DNA from: Desarmillaria ectypa
Taxonomy: Eukaryota > Basidiomycota > Agaricomycetes > Agaricales > Physalacriaceae
DNA length: 64,000 bases
Direction: 5' to 3'
Assembly (NCBI GenBank): GCA_030407005.1
Contig: JAUDYN010000006.1
Location: forward strand, 2,976,001 to 3,040,000
Made by a program: the position numbers and the translations under genes. Shown piece after piece: positions 10,652-23,571 of the stretch; position 1 is the first letter of the stretch, and every line of letters starts with the position of its first letter. Under the pieces are notes generated by a model. The model did not search any database. It saw nothing but the letters and a program-made list of their open reading frames with translations, and was not told where the DNA came from.

Positions 10652-13124
10652 TGATAACCCACCGCCGGTGTAGTTTGCTCGATAGGTGAGTGCTTTTTGA
10701 CGGCTTCTTTGTAAAATCTTTCTAATAAAATTTGTGCTGTTAGTTGCTGCTGCACTTAATTGCGGCAGTTGATGGTGGTCGTAAAATGTGACGCGTATAC
10801 ACTTGGAATTGTCGGATTCGTACCTTCGTTAATCATACTCATCCAGTAATAACCATAGTTTGAATTATAAGGATGACGATTAAGAAAATACATAAAAGTA
10901 TCAGTAGCAGCGTCATAAAAATTATGAATCAGTCGCTGTTCTTTTTCAGGCCTAATGGTACCGGTTTCTTCGTAACGACGACACTTTCTGGCAGGCATCA
11001 TTTTTATTCATCCATTCAACTTGGTACATGCCTCGAAACCCGGGATCATGCACGTTGCGTCTGTCCCGATGGCATATCCCGTGATGAGGGAAGATCAGGG
11101 TTCTCCCGATGATAATTCACCCTGTATCGAACATATTTCTGATGGGATCTCTATGGTATTGAAAGCGTGACAGTTTTGGAATAAACCCCTCAGGGGGAAA
11201 TGCCCATATTTACCCCGTTCTTTTTCAAGGTCATGGTGCGAAAATCTTTGGATAGTCTGTATCTAGCAGTGGGTCGCCCTGTCGGTGCGAACTCGAATAC
11301 TCCGTGGAGAAAGCCAGGTACATCCAGAGAAGATCAGGGAGCATGGAACGTAGGAAGTTGGAACCCACCGTTGATGCAACCACACGGACGTCGGGTTAAA
11401 CTCTAAATAGCTCACCTCGCTTTTTTATTCATTCACAACGACTGCGCCCAAGGGTCACTCAGGCTGGGAAGTTCTAGTCATACCTGAGGACGCTTCTGTG
11501 GCAACCCGGGGCCAATTGACTTGCAGTGCAGAATCGTGCTGGGCGCAAATAACCCAGTTCGACACTTGGATCCCATCGATATATTGACTTAAGAATGAAT
11601 AGTAGAGACATCAGCCCTTCTGTTTCGTGACGGCTTACTGACAGCGGAGTTTTGGTAAGGTTACCTAGTGCAATACTTCTGCGATTGCATGGAGGATGCG
11701 AACAAAGCCCTGAATACTTCCTGCTGGAAAGTACCACTTTCGTTCGACTTCGAGATTGACAAACGATGAAAGACGGGGTTCGGTCCGACTTCCGACTGCC
11801 TGGCAGAAACGGCTCAAGATTTTTGATCGCGTTGAGCCACTAGGCCGTTTCCAGACTCTGATAAAATATTCCTCCTCCTCTCGACGGTAATACGAGGTAA
11901 ATGCTGTGAATCATATGATATTGTCTGAAATGTGATAAAGAAGGCTCAATTTTAATTTGGCATAATTTCTCCATTCCAATTGTACTTAGTTTATAACGCA
12001 AATTCTCAAAACCCGTTTGACAGCGCTCCATAAGCTCCAGCAGCACGTCAGGAGTCGAGTCTAAGATTCGTTTCTTTTACTGACATTGAAAAAATGCAGG
12101 AGCGAACTGTGACTGTGGTATTTAAGTCCCCTATAGCCAGAAGGGCTCAGGAAATTTTACGACATGGAAGCAAAGGGACAAATATTTACCAGGCTCGGAA
12201 AAATTCAAACGTGCTTATTTTGGTTCTATCTCCAACATGCGAAGGCTTAGAATTCTTTTTGAATAGAAAGAATTTAAACGGTACTCAATTCCCCAAGCCA
12301 TTCGATGCTCAAAGAAGCGTCGCAGGCCCCTCGTGGCAAATTGTAGAACAGGGTAAATTGCTTCAATTCATCAAAGGCCACAAGAACCACAAGTTTTTAA
12401 GACGGGTGCTGTATTTGTAGCGAATGAATCCGCTGAAATCTCGATTGGTTTCAGGCACCTGGCTTGCGTTTGTGTGCGGATACCGCACGAATTGACAACC
12501 GTGAGGACTCAGTGGTTAGATGGTGTGCTTCCCCTCGAAAACAAGGGCCTTCGTCAACTCCACCGCAGCTCCCACACGGTGTCAGCCAAAGTTTGAGCCT
12601 GGACCGTACTTTCGTATCATTAGGTCAATTGGCGCGGCGTTCAAGAGTCACGCGTAGTAATACGCATCAAAACGCGTCTCCAGGTACTGTGCTTCGAACC
12701 CACCGAAAGGGATGGCGAAGAATGGAACGTGCATCGCTTACCGACTATCAGGCCTTCGTCTTGGATTTCGTGCTCTCTTCTGCTTCTCGATGCGTTCGGA
12801 TGCCCCACACTATCTGATTTTCTGATTTTCGCTGTTCCGAGGCTTTATCGAAGCATGCTATATATAAATTGATTGTTATAGCTTGTGCTTCGCGTCATGT
12901 GTATACAATTATTTTTTGATTTTGTTATGTTATGAAATGAAATTCGTTCGACACCCTTCGTGAACAGTCAGGAATCGCTCGCAGCCGTTACCATAACGTA
13001 CCTACTACCGGGAGTTCTCTTCCAGAAAGGGTCATGTTGCTGTGACAAGACAGCTGTTCTGGGGTGTAACTGTTGGGCTAGAAATTACGTTGCTCCTGAT
13101 CCGGAAGTAGCGCTGGAAAGTCGT
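10652..13124. other. Gene-poor gap between small-protein copies 1 and 2
   Basis: About 2.5 kb. A 108-codon ATG frame at 12094-12420 (+) and several shorter frames show no known domain. A tRNA-like A-box resemblance near 12505 has no matching B box at a tRNA distance. Nothing further can be supported. Confidence 0.4.
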
Positions 13125-13132
13125 ATAAAGGG
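13125..13132 (+). promoter_or_regulatory. TATA box of small-protein copy 2
   Basis: TATAAAGG, 46 bp before the ATG. Comparable TATA elements precede all eight copies at a similar short distance. Confidence 0.7.
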
Positions 13133-13177
13133 GCAAGGTGTTCAGCAATCTCTCCAGCCATCCACAGCTACAACATC

Positions 13178-13445
13178 ATGTCTGCTCCAGAAACCGCTAC
13201 CAAATTCGCCCCCGTCGACAACGCTACTGGTGACAACCAGGTCGCCCCCGCCACCAACAAAGGATTGGGCCGTGGTGGTGTCGGCAAGCAAAAGGAGGCC
13301 CTGAAGCTCCGCTTGGACCTCAACCTCGAGGTCGAGATTGCTATCCAAGCCAAGGTAAATGGCGACATTACTCTTTCTCTCCTGTAAGCGATATTCCCAT
13401 TCGTTTAGTATTAGTCCCATTCTGATTCTAATTTACAGCGAGTAA
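13178..13445 (+). CDS. Small-protein family, copy 2
   Basis: 70 aa. Exon 1 at 13178-13383, intron 13384-13438 (55 nt), exon 2 coding part 13439-13445, which supplies one base of Leu, then Glu and TAA. N-terminus MSAPETATKFAP with a Gly-rich GLGRGGVGKQ linker. The module runs EALKLRLDLNLEV then EIAIQ then AKVNGDITLSLLE. Ten alternating hydrophobic residues precede an NG turn, suggesting an amphipathic beta-hairpin (inference). Codons are mostly C- or G-ending, fitting high expression. A second donor lies at 13493, 47 nt after the stop. The protein differs from copy 6 at only two residues (7 and 25), pointing to a recent duplication or gene conversion. No function is known to me. Confidence 0.9.
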
Positions 13446-16400
13446 ATGTTGAAAATCCTTTGTGATCGAAAGGCCGGTTGTTGGATTGTCAGGTAAGTCT
13501 ATCACTTCTGGTAGTTTTTAGGCACTTAGAGTTTATGTGTATAGTCGCAACGGCTGGGACTTTTGATGGCGATGATTTCGGTTCTGGAAGGATTTATCTG
13601 AACATAGTTTGGCGTTCGATGAAATTTATGACGATACTTACGGTTTCTCAATTTGCACTGTTTTTTTACGTTCTGAAGGAGGTGCTGATGGCGTGATTGA
13701 CTTTCTGAGAGCAAGATGTTACCTTGTTCCGCCGCGTATCACGATAAAAACCTAAAACCGGTTTCTCCTGTGCGAACTATAGGAATGATTTAGTATATTT
13801 TTCTAGCGCGCGTTAATCATCGATAAACCGACTTACGACGCGTTAATTAAGGCCTGTCGCGAGTATTCACGCGCCTCGGTTAAGTATGACGTAAAATGCA
13901 CGCAGAGCTATGCTCCGCGGACGCACTCAAACACCTCACTTTGTCCCCTTATGTTTAAAATTGTAGCTCCTTACGGTCGTACAGTTATAACGAGCTATAA
14001 ATCACGCTTCTTCGCATCTACAATAATCTATTTGAATGATTTGATGAGCAAACTATTCAAATGCGCCAGTACGTTAGCCGCTCTCTGAGACTTTTGGCTT
14101 TACCTCAGGCTCTTGTAGTTTCTTTAGGAGTTCGCGACAAAGAAAAGATCTTATCGCGGGCGCTGTTTCGAACCCTCGCGAAATAGCAAGTCACCTGACG
14201 CTCAGTCCGCAAGGATTCAGGAAGGAAAATGAAATGGACTGCGGAACTTGGATTGAAGCACGGGTTGAACGTAAATGCGGCCAGGATCCGTATTACTGGC
14301 TATAATGGAAGTGACGGCACTTGCGCTTAGCTGACTGAAATACGGATGATGGGAATGACGGATAAGTCAAACGCGGCCTAGCCTACCATTACAGTCTGAG
14401 TGAGTGGAGCAGTTGTACGCACCCCAAATGCAAAGCCTCTCCGATCATGCTCGACTTAGAGTCCCGTGTTGAGCTGGCCGGGGAGTTGCTATTTCCGCCG
14501 TAAGCACATCCAACAATTGTCCATTGGTCTATCGAGTCTGGCCTCGTACAAGATTGCATGGCATCGAAAAGCGTCATGATTCAGACGACCCGATTGGCTG
14601 GAGCAACTCAGATGTCTACGGGTGCTCTTCGCCTCATAAGTCGCAAGAATACGAACGCACAAGAAAAGTAATCTGTACCTTGAGGCTAAGCACCTAGTTC
14701 CGCATGGCAATTCAACGACCTGCCACGATGCGTTTCGAAAGGATGGCCCTCACTCAAACCCGGGTCTCAACAACAGAAACCTGAACTACAAAAGAAAAGA
14801 ACACCACGCAAGTTTTGCGGTACCTTCAACGGTTGCATCCGAAGCCAAAAGGGCACGATACGGTCTTCGCAAGCCTCGAGGCTCGGAGTCGATGCCGGCA
14901 GCCATGAATTGAGTTTCCAAGTCGAGAACACTGTGCGCTGATGGATTTCAAGTTGCAAGATTCGGTAATCACGTGGAAGGAACAGCCACCAGGCGACTGA
15001 TCGAAGCACATGTGATGGTAGCCAAGCGGTTCAGTTCTGCCGCGATATTGCTGAGGAGAAGCGACAAGTGCTCGTTGGGTGGAGGTATCAATGAAGGCGC
15101 TAGTGAGTACCATTTATTGAGTCAAATGAATAACAGCGCATTGATCGGAACCGACCCGCATATCGCGTTGAGTTTCCGCGTTTACCAGCTTTCACCGTGG
15201 ACTGTCATGTTCGACAGTGAGTAGCTTAAGAGGCCATGTGAGCACCCCAATCTTAGGCTGTATTTTGGCTTCCAATTGGAACTCCTGTGGAGAGGGGGGA
15301 AGATCTTTCCGCAGGTTCAGCGTTTTGATTGGTACGTTTGACAGACTCCAGACTCCAGACCTCTGAATGTATTGTTTGTTACTCGTTGCCGATTGGGCAG
15401 TGAAGGATCCATGAACTTCATTGAGCCCCAGATGTTCACGGCCTTCGTTACCGTGCAACACGGTTTCCGCCCGCCTTACAAACTTCAACTTGAAGCTCAG
15501 CCTAGAGTGGGTCTAGTGCGAGGAGACCGTCTCGTAACCATTTCCGGCCAGCATGTTTCACGACATCCCGATGCTTCCATCGCGAATGAATGCACGATTG
15601 CGTTTTTTTCCCAAGACAACTACCTACAGCCCTTGTAAGCTACTCTTTGTTGGTAAACGAAACGTTGGTTGTCTTCCATCCCATTTTCCGTTTGGAAACT
15701 GGCCAAAGAGAACATTCCAATATTTGCTTGTCAAGCTCAGGAGAGCACTGAACGATCTACGGCTGTTCGCTGCCTCCGACCTACGCTAAGTACAAAGAAA
15801 ATTCGAAAGATAGCTTCTATACCCGACCCCTCTTGAAGGAGGAAAGGCTATAGTGACCTTGAATTTGAAGATTGATTAAACTGCCGGTTCGCTCCTGAGG
15901 ATCTCGCATAAGACATAGGAGAGCCGGTAAGTCGGGATTCCCGAATCTCCCCAAATGGTTTTCATTACCATCAGCGCGAACAAAAAATACAACCGAACAA
16001 CAAGGTCACAAGGCCATTCATTGAAGAAACACCAAGCAACGGAGGAACATAATAGAAAATCCAGGACTTCGGCGACGGCACGAAACATTTGTGAGTCAGA
16101 CATCTGGAAAGATTAAATTTGTAAGTGACAAGGGCAGAATAATGACCCATTTGGAGTACCTTCGACACGGATTGCCGTACCCATTCATAGACAAAGCTAT
16201 CGCCTTGATACAGCTCGGGTAAAACCGCATAGACTGAGGCCTAGGTCAATTCTATGAGGCCAAGAAGTCGTGGTTCAACTCGGTTTTTTTGAAGAGCCGT
16301 AGGGAAACCACGAAATATCGCGCCTGTAAGAGTCAGCGCCAATCACGGCCTTTTGAGCTACGTTTTAATTTCCTCCGCCTAAGAGCCCATACAGATAGCC

Positions 16401-16606
16401 CATCACGAAGCCGATAAAAGGACCCACTTACGAGAATCCATTTAGCACAGCATATGCCACCGGCAGCGGGTAAGTATCTTTAATTTCATAACTGCTTGTG
16501 ATGACTTTGACTTCATCGTGAAGGTCCTCTCTTCCAGGATTAGTCAAGTTGCTACAATAAGACAATCAATTCACTCACTTTTGTAAAGCGTAGCAGTGGA
16601 TATGCT
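13446..16606. other. Gene-poor gap between copies 2 and 3
   Basis: About 3.2 kb. The start holds the 3' UTR intron of copy 2. On the minus strand, 16470-15876 contains scattered hydrophobic pieces (FIGFVMGYLYGLLGGG; VYAVLPELYQGDSFVYEWV; CDLVVRLYFLFALMV) that look like remains of a membrane-protein gene, but frames are broken and no family can be named. Confidence 0.35.
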
Positions 16607-16614
16607 TATAAAAG
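16607..16614 (+). promoter_or_regulatory. TATA box of small-protein copy 3
   Basis: Perfect TATAAAAG about 50 bp before the ATG. Confidence 0.7.
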
Positions 16615-16664
16615 TCCTCGAATTTGACAAGTAGCACCATCGAACCCCCAGTTCAAGTATTACG

Positions 16665-16951
16665 ATGTCTTCCGCTGCTGCTCCTTCTATCTTCGGCTCA
16701 GCCCCCGCTCCTCGTCGTGGTAGCGACAGCTCTGATGCTTCCCCCGCCGCTGGTGCCGTCAGCCACCCTTCCCTCGGACCGGGTGGTGTCGGAAAGCAAA
16801 AGGAGGCTTTGAAGCTTCGCCTGGACCTCAACCTCGAGGTCGAGATCGCTATTAAGGCCAAGGTCAACGGTGATATCACCCTCTCCCTCTTGTAAGTGGG
16901 TTCGAGCTCGTTTCACGGTACTGTACTCTTACCTGTACTTCCAGGGAGTAA
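16665..16951 (+). CDS. Small-protein family, copy 3
   Basis: 77 aa. Exon 1 at 16665-16891, intron 16892-16944 (53 nt), final coding bases 16945-16951 giving Leu-Glu-stop. The N-terminus is private to this copy: MSSAAAPSIFGSAPAPRRG followed by a Ser/Asp/Pro/Ala-rich stretch. It meets the shared module at GGVGKQKEALKLRLDLNLEV, with EIAIK instead of EIAIQ, then AKVNGDITLSLLE. A second donor GTTAGT lies at 17001, 49 nt after the stop; an acceptor at about 17052 would make a 52-nt 3' UTR intron. No secretion signal. Role unknown. Confidence 0.9.
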
Positions 16952-17052
16952 ACGTTCTGCGAGTTCATAGCAGTCGGAAGGACAACTGCCGGAATATCAG
17001 GTTAGTCTCAACTTTGTGTCCTTGATTTGGTTCCAGTGCTGAGATGTCACAG

Positions 17053-18815
17053 GACTGCCGCCGGAAAAATCCATTTTTCAGTCTTTGGATAGCCTATACC
17101 TTGATACCGATTTTCCTTCTTTCCGTTTTATTTTCTCCTTTGCCTTGTTTCCGGAAGTCACTAGTGGAATTGTATGTAGTTAAGTGCTGCCTGTTAAATG
17201 TTAATGTCAATGTTACTGTGAAACTTGGGGTCTTACAATCGTCGAGGACGTTTGTGACAGTACGCTTTAGAGAGCGGTAGTCGGAAGTGTACGTACGATA
17301 GCGAACCCTTGATTTACTCCTCTGTTTCACTGTATGTCAGCGTGGGATAAATGTTAGGTGTTCTGAAATGGTAGACCATCACCGTAATGAGTACATTGAG
17401 CGACCTGTATGATGCGAATGTACGACTGTTACTAACCATTAGAGCTCCGAGGTATTGTTCGCCTAGTGATCTTCTACAGCAAGCAAGACTTCCCACAAGG
17501 CCAAGGCACTGGAGGAATAATTTGAATAGTGACCGAATGCGCTGTAATTGCAAGAGTCCTCAGGCGAACATCGCTGGCCACTGTAAAAGATGCAGGCGTC
17601 GGAGTTTGAAACTATCTCTTCCTCGACTGTGACGATGTTGACGACGACAACGATGGCTGCAGACCGTTGCTTCTTCACCAAAACTTCTACGAATACTGCG
17701 TTATTCCTAACTTGATGACTATGGACATGATAGAGGAGGTGAATTTCTTGCCAGGTATCGTTGTTGCTCGGACCGCTGAACGACGGCGTGCTCATTACCT
17801 CCTACGGCCCTGGCGATGCATTGGTAGTGACGTCTCTTTTCAGCCCTGCCACGTTAATCTTTTCTACTATCACCCTACACTGTACTAGTCCATGCGCAAT
17901 TTGGACTCAATATTATCAACGCTGCAGGATATTGCACTCGATGTCTGCTTTGCATAGTATCATCACTGATCTGTACATGACGACGACGACTTGTTACACG
18001 CTTTCAGCAACGCAGCTCAGTCTTCCGAAGTAGTCTGTGTAAGGCTTTTATCCAGTGAGGAGGTCGTCGAACTTCCTCTGTGTCATTGCTTTAAGTGGGT
18101 CGTGCCTGGCTACCCAGAGGCTTTGTGGATCAATTCTCGGACGGGAATACAGACCGTTGCCCAAATTTACTGTTAGAACCCCCACCGCTTCTTGAGGGAC
18201 AACTATCCAAGACGATGGTGATGGATGGTCACGTCCGGGCTGTGTTGCGAAACTGGACACTATCACCATCAACCCCTGGCCGCTGGCGGGTACCTTACCA
18301 GTAGGTTAATGAACCTGGGTACATAGCGCCCACTTATTTCGTTGTCCATCATTAATTCGGCATTGTCATTTAGGCACGCCATCGGCCGCGAGAGTACGCT
18401 AACACAACCCAAAATTCCGAGATAGCAATCCCCTAAGAACACGAAGGCGAAGTTGTAGCCTTCATCTTTAAGGAATATTCAAGTACGACTGCTACCTATG
18501 CTGCCAGATTCTCTCTCAAAATATTCGGTGGACTCAAAAAGGAAATCTATGTTGCTGGTGCAGGATAGATGGGGTTTTGCGCGACCGACGAGATTCTTAC
18601 TATGGACCTTGACGTCGTACCTCTCCAGGGTCTCGACCCTTCCTCGTCCAGTTCCAGCGGACGGATGTCATCCGAGGCGCAATGTTGATTATACTCACAC
18701 ACCGCACACTTTACGAAACGACGTGAACAGCGCTCGAATTTATGCGCCGATGGGGTCCAAAGCGGTACCTGATTTCCATGCCTAAGGCAGCAAGATTTCC
18801 TTACTCTTTGGCTGG
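17053..18815. other. Gap between copies 3 and 4
   Basis: No gene recognised. Short frames on both strands lack domain, splice or codon-bias support. Confidence 0.4.
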
Positions 18816-18823
18816 TATAAAAG
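18816..18823 (+). promoter_or_regulatory. TATA box of small-protein copy 4
   Basis: Perfect TATAAAAG about 56 bp before the ATG. Confidence 0.7.
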
Positions 18824-18878
18824 GAGCGGTACATCCTAGGTTTCAGTACCAACACAAACCAGTATCATCATCCAAATC

Positions 18879-19139
18879 ATGCCAGAATCTGCTTCTTCTC
18901 GTGCTTCCTCTCCTGGCACTCCTGCCCACGGCCAAGCTGCCACCATTAACAAACAGACCTATGCTCACGCTGTCGCTAAGCCGTACAGGGAAGCGCTGAA
19001 GCTTAGGCTGGACCTCAACCTCGAGGTCGAAATTTCTATCAAGGCCAAGGTCAATGGCGACATCACGCTCTCTCTCCTGTGAGTCTATTATCTCTCGGAA
19101 TAGTTTCGAGTTCTTACTTGCTTGTTCCACAGCGAGTAA
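18879..19139 (+). CDS. Small-protein family, copy 4
   Basis: 68 aa. Exon 1 at 18879-19078, intron 19079-19132 (54 nt), last coding bases 19133-19139 adding Leu-Glu-stop. The N-terminus starts MPESASSRASSPGTPAHG, Ser/Pro/Ala-rich and different from the MSAPET copies. The module reads REALKLRLDLNLEV, then EISIK, then AKVNGDITLSLLE, with Ser for Ala and Lys for Gln on the exposed face of the predicted strand. A second donor lies at 19189, 49 nt after the stop. Function unknown. Confidence 0.9.
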
Positions 19140-19188
19140 ATCATCACAATGGTTTACCATCAATTTCACAATTGCGGCACATAAACAG

Positions 19189-20830
19189 GTTGGTCTTTTC
19201 CAATTGCAGGTCTTCGTTATGATGACTGAAATGTACAGTGCTAGCCACATCTTTTGTTTGGTGGTCGGTGCTGGACTTGTTCAAAAGAAGGATGATGGAA
19301 TTGATGGATGTGAAATGCTCTACTTGTACGATTGTTAGACATGCTCGCTCTCTTTCTCTTGATCAATTCATCGTTTCTGCATGAAATCACCCCTGAATCG
19401 TCTGAGCTAGTAAGGGATGATTATGGCCGTCGTGTCACTCAGTGACATCAGAACTAGGATAGGAATTAGGAATCAATTCATCGACTCTATCTTCGTCCAT
19501 CCGAATGATTTTGCTTGAAGCCCCAGCCAGGAAATCGGAAAAGGAAACTATCACGGTCACGGGATATCAAGTTCAGCATTCGGAAACGCGATCACGCCGC
19601 GTATTGTGCACGTAACCTACTTCACAAGTCGGTTAGTGACAACATCAACATCCCCTGCTTAGTCACATGTTGAATCTCAATGATTTAAGGTCCTTCGCAC
19701 ATACTTCAACTTATTGGAGACTTAGTATGATGATCAGTTAATGCAGTGCCAAAAGAAGCCCAGAACGTACATGAACATTGTATGGCACATAGTTAATGAA
19801 GTCTGGAATAATTTTGACCCCCGCGCAGCATCACACAAAGTGAGATCTGATGTTAGTAGTCCTCAATCTTGCTTCTAGTAAGTAGTTTCAGACAATGTTT
19901 CTAAGAAGTTTCCATCTATCTTTATTCATCAATTTTCGCATCATATCGAGTCTAGATATCTGATATCTCACCGCAGTCTAGAAAAATATCGGAGTAGTCT
20001 GTACGCCGTTGTACAAGGGGTGGACTCTGCCGACGCTCATTCAAGTTGTCAAGTTGCCGAACAAGGTTCGACATATTTATGCACGATATGAGCGCTAGTG
20101 CCTCCGAGTCTTCTTTTCATCAAATTAAATGTAATTACTGCGCTTCTCTGCAGGTGAACTTGCACCAGGTCGCGACGGCAAGAAAAATGACGGCCAGCGG
20201 TAGGTACGTCCCAGTCAGAAAAGCAGGGATGGTCCATAGGCAGAATTTTAGTCCCGACGCAGTGAGTAAGAATTAAGGTACGGAATGAGGGACACCATTG
20301 TCGTATCCACGTGTAACAAATCCCCGAAGTATCTCGACTGTGGGGGCTGATGGCAAATATCGATTCGTATGAATTCATAGGACACAAAGGCGGCTTGAAT
20401 CGTGAATGATTGGGCAAAAGTGCTGTACCTCCTTCCGGAGAAAAAGAAGGATCGTTGTCGTATGTATTTAGTATAACACAGGGGGACGGCATGCAACCTA
20501 TAAGGCAGCCAATAATAATGTCGCGGTGCTCATCAATAGACAAGTCCTCGGAGGAACTAGATTCCAGACTTGGTTTCCCCATGAAGCCTGTGCGCCTCCG
20601 CTCAGTGCCCTCACATCGGAGCTACTAATTCTGTTCATCGCAAGCTTTTCATGCGCTGTTGGGCGGGAATCTCGTGTGCACCACAGAGGACTCTGATTGA
20701 CAGATATCATGATGTAAATCGGCCGTTACGTAGCCGGAGCTTCAGTCGATCCTCCTCCTCAATGACCAATTTACTGACAAACCAACGCCCCCACAACGTC
20801 GTTCATATTTCCCACCACCGACTTTACTCG
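19189..20830. other. Gap between copies 4 and 5
   Basis: No recognised gene. A 177-codon open frame on the minus strand (20582-20049) starts at a non-ATG codon and shows no domain or consistent codon bias, so it is not annotated. Confidence 0.4.
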
Positions 20831-20838
20831 TATAAAAG
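20831..20838 (+). promoter_or_regulatory. TATA box of small-protein copy 5
   Basis: Perfect TATAAAAG about 49 bp before the ATG. Confidence 0.7.
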
Positions 20839-20886
20839 GCACTTCTGTCAGGGTATTACTCCAGACACCACAACTGCCGCAGTATC

Positions 20887-21148
20887 ATGTCTTCTCCCCA
20901 AGCCGCTCCCAAAGTCACCACCGCCGAGCATCCCTCCGTCGTTGGTGGTGATAAGCATGTCGTCCACGTCCCGGCCGCAAGAGCACCCCACGTCAAACAA
21001 AGGGAAGCGCTCAAGCTCAGGTTGGACCTCAACCTCGAGGTCGATATCCAGATCCATGCCAAGGTCAACGGCGACATCACGCTCTCTCTCCTGTGAGTGA
21101 ATTTGGCTACGCCGGCCTTCTTAAGCTGATCGTGATTGCAGCGAATAA
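20887..21148 (+). CDS. Small-protein family, copy 5
   Basis: 70 aa. Exon 1 at 20887-21092, intron 21093-21141 (49 nt, shortest of the set), final bases 21142-21148. Here the last Glu codon is GAA rather than GAG, a synonymous change that supports selection for the terminal Glu itself. N-terminus MSSPQAAPKVTTAEHPSVV with several His and Val. The module is the most diverged in its middle: EALKLRLDLNLEV, then DIQIH, then AKVNGDITLSLLE. Every change falls on alternate positions, so the hydrophobic face is intact. A second donor GTTGGT lies at 21202, 53 nt after the stop. Confidence 0.9.
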
Positions 21149-21713
21149 ATCCATAATTCGGGGATAGAGGTAGAACTTTGACCGAGTGGTTGGGTTGGTA
21201 GGTTGGTCTTTTGCTTACTCCCCAAAGACTGCTCCGTGCTAAGGTTCCGTCTCTTATAGGACTGGTCAAAAAATTCCATTAAACATAATCATCGACAAAA
21301 AAAATCAGTTTTAATACCTTTTGTTATCCTCTTTACATCCCTCCAGCAAGGACTTGATCTTCCGTTCATTATGTTTCCTTTTATCTGGTATGAGGACAAG
21401 TAACTACCTAGGAAAATCAGTATCGTATCAGGTCCAAATTGAAGTATCGTCGCATACCACCAAGGCAAACTTGTCACCCATAATTGCAGTCATGGGAGTT
21501 GGAACCCGCATAAGCAGACGTGGTCGATTTGGTGTAAAGTGACGCAGTGATGATTCATGTCTAACCACCCAGTGAACTTGGCCTGAATTAAGTAAGAAGG
21601 CAGAACTTGAACCCCACAGACCAGCGGAGACAGACTCTCAACACCAACGAAAGAATGGGAGTTTCGAGGTGGATGTCGAGCATCGCAAACGAAAATTCAT
21701 CCTTGTCAAATGA

Positions 21714-23571
21714 ATGACTTTACTTCTTCCCCTCATCGTAAACTCTGGCACCTTTGCCCCATCTTTCACCCTCTTCTCAATCCTCACGAACGCCCCGTAT
21801 ATAGTTTTCACGGAACTGGGTAACAAGCACCTGAAGCTCGCTCGAACGATATGTTCTTCCATAGCTAGCTACCACGCTGCCCCCTTCCCACGGCTGTACC
21901 TCCGGATCCCATTGGCAACGTGTATGATATGCAAGACTAGTCATCTCCATCAACCTCGAGAACGCACGCTTGAACGCAAACTGCTCGTCTTTCCCTGCAA
22001 GAAGTCGTCGAGTGTACAGCCAGCTGGAAGGAGAGAAGGTGGACATACCAGAGAAGATGGATAGAGTTTCCAGCCTGAGTCGCACTCGGGGTTCTTCCTG
22101 CTTGCTAGCATCTGAGTAGTGGTATGAGACCACATTCGAGCGGTGCTTCTCCGGACCGACAGACTCCGCCAACATCACATCTGAATTGTCTGTTCCGCAG
22201 TCAATGTCTATCTGGAAGACATTGTCCAGTTGTACGTCTGTCATGCACACTACCCTACAGTAGGCTTCATACAGAGCGTCAACGAGACTGATAAACCTCC
22301 TAGCCTGGTTCTGTCCGGAAGGAAGACGAATGATGAGTATGTCAGTGATGACGATGGTGCGAAACGTGGAGGAAAGTGTGAGGTAGTCTGCAGGGCCAAG
22401 GTACTAGGTATTTGAGTTCTCTGTCGGGAAAAGGCTGGATGACTATATCTCTTCACAAAGTTGTTGAAATGAGAACATGCATGCGTCTCCTTGAGGTGAT
22501 ATGACATGGAGCTGACGGCCAAAGACGGTAAGGTCACGTGATGACAAAAAGGTCGACCTGCGCATCTACGAAACTCTCGAACTTGTCCTTTTCTGCATTG
22601 ATAAACCACATCTTCCGCCCCGCTCCGGCCCCCCGAATTCTCCAATCTTTGCTCTCGTCTTCCCCAACGTTGACGACCTCGCGCCACCGAATGCACCAAG
22701 CGTCTCTCGCTAAATTCCATTGACGTATAGATCCTCTGGAACTCTGTTTGACGTCCAGACGACGATACCACCCATGCGCCAATACCATATCAGGACATAC
22801 GAGAGAAGAAGCGCGCTGGAGATATCTTGGAGCTGAAATTCATCGACAAGGAAAACATACGATGAGTAGTATCTTGAGGCGAGAACGTACGGTATAGGTG
22901 CTGAGTACTGAGGTGAAGAGGAGGGTCGTCGCAGGCAATGCCAGAACGAATCGGCCCTCTCGATGTCGGCCTTGAGCATCTGGCGCACTTGATTACGGAT
23001 AGATCTGGTCCAAGGCGTCGTTTCGATTCTACTATCAAAGGGATCAACATCGCGCATTCGTTTGGCTGTTTCCTCCCATACGCCGCAGTAGATATCGAGC
23101 ACGAGCTCGCTGTAATGTTTGCGGGACTTGTAGGGTGTCGACAACGATGCGAACTAGGTATCGGCGAGGAACGTCTTTCCTTAGCCTGTTGGACTGGTGA
23201 GAAATAAGCCTTTAGGAAGCGTCAGCTGTGCCAGGTCCTTGGACTTGATGAGCGCTTTGATTTTTAAGGTCAAATGTCTAAAAGGGACGTCGGCCAAAGG
23301 AAGGGAAGAACTTTGGGTTGTCGTATAGTTGCGAAGGTCTCTGCTGAGCCTTCTGAGCTACTAATGATATCACGAAAAGATTGGCAAAGTCACGTACCTT
23401 CATGATTGCTCTTACCCACCCTTCATCCCATTCTACGCAACCAAAGTCGACCAAGGCGTTATACCTGTCCAGCAAGTCTGTATGCGCAAGCTGGGTTGAA
23501 TAATAACGGGCCCTCGGAAGCGTCGCTCTCATCAGTAAAACGGAATAAGGGTGAATAATATTGGATTGCAA
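21714..23571 (-). pseudogene. Dead AFG1/LACE1-like ATPase
   Basis: Living AFG1-like proteins are mitochondrial P-loop ATPases involved in protein quality control. Recognisable family pieces run along the minus strand: DLLDRYNALVDFGCVEWDEG; LTLPKGLFLTSPTG; YKSRKHYSELVLDIYCGVWE; PWTRSIRNQVRQML; SYVFLVDEFQLQDISSALLL (Walker B region); WRMGGIVVWTSNRVPEDLY; RRFISLVDALYEAYCRVVC. The copy is broken. A TAA (23181-23183) sits inside the Walker A loop, where SPTG is followed by a stop and then GKT. A TAG at 23154-23156 follows LADT, and another TAG at 22710-22712 falls where the family has Gln after VNGI. The frame also shifts in the 22.5-22.7 kb part. Ends are approximate. It is flanked by small-protein copies 5 and 6. 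Confidence 0.8.

Noticed and set aside
12094..12420. 108-codon open frame (+)
   Set aside because: Starts with ATG but shows no known domain, codon bias or partner exons.
12500..12700. tRNA-like boxes (CAGTGGTTAGATGG and CTTCGAACCC)
   Set aside because: The two are about 180 bp apart and no cloverleaf can be folded; not a tRNA, and no other copies to suggest a SINE.
15876..16470. Hydrophobic minus-strand fragments
   Set aside because: Resemble a broken membrane-protein gene, but frames do not join and no family can be named.
20049..20582. 177-codon open frame on the minus strand
   Set aside because: Non-ATG start, no domain, no splice logic; composition like random DNA.
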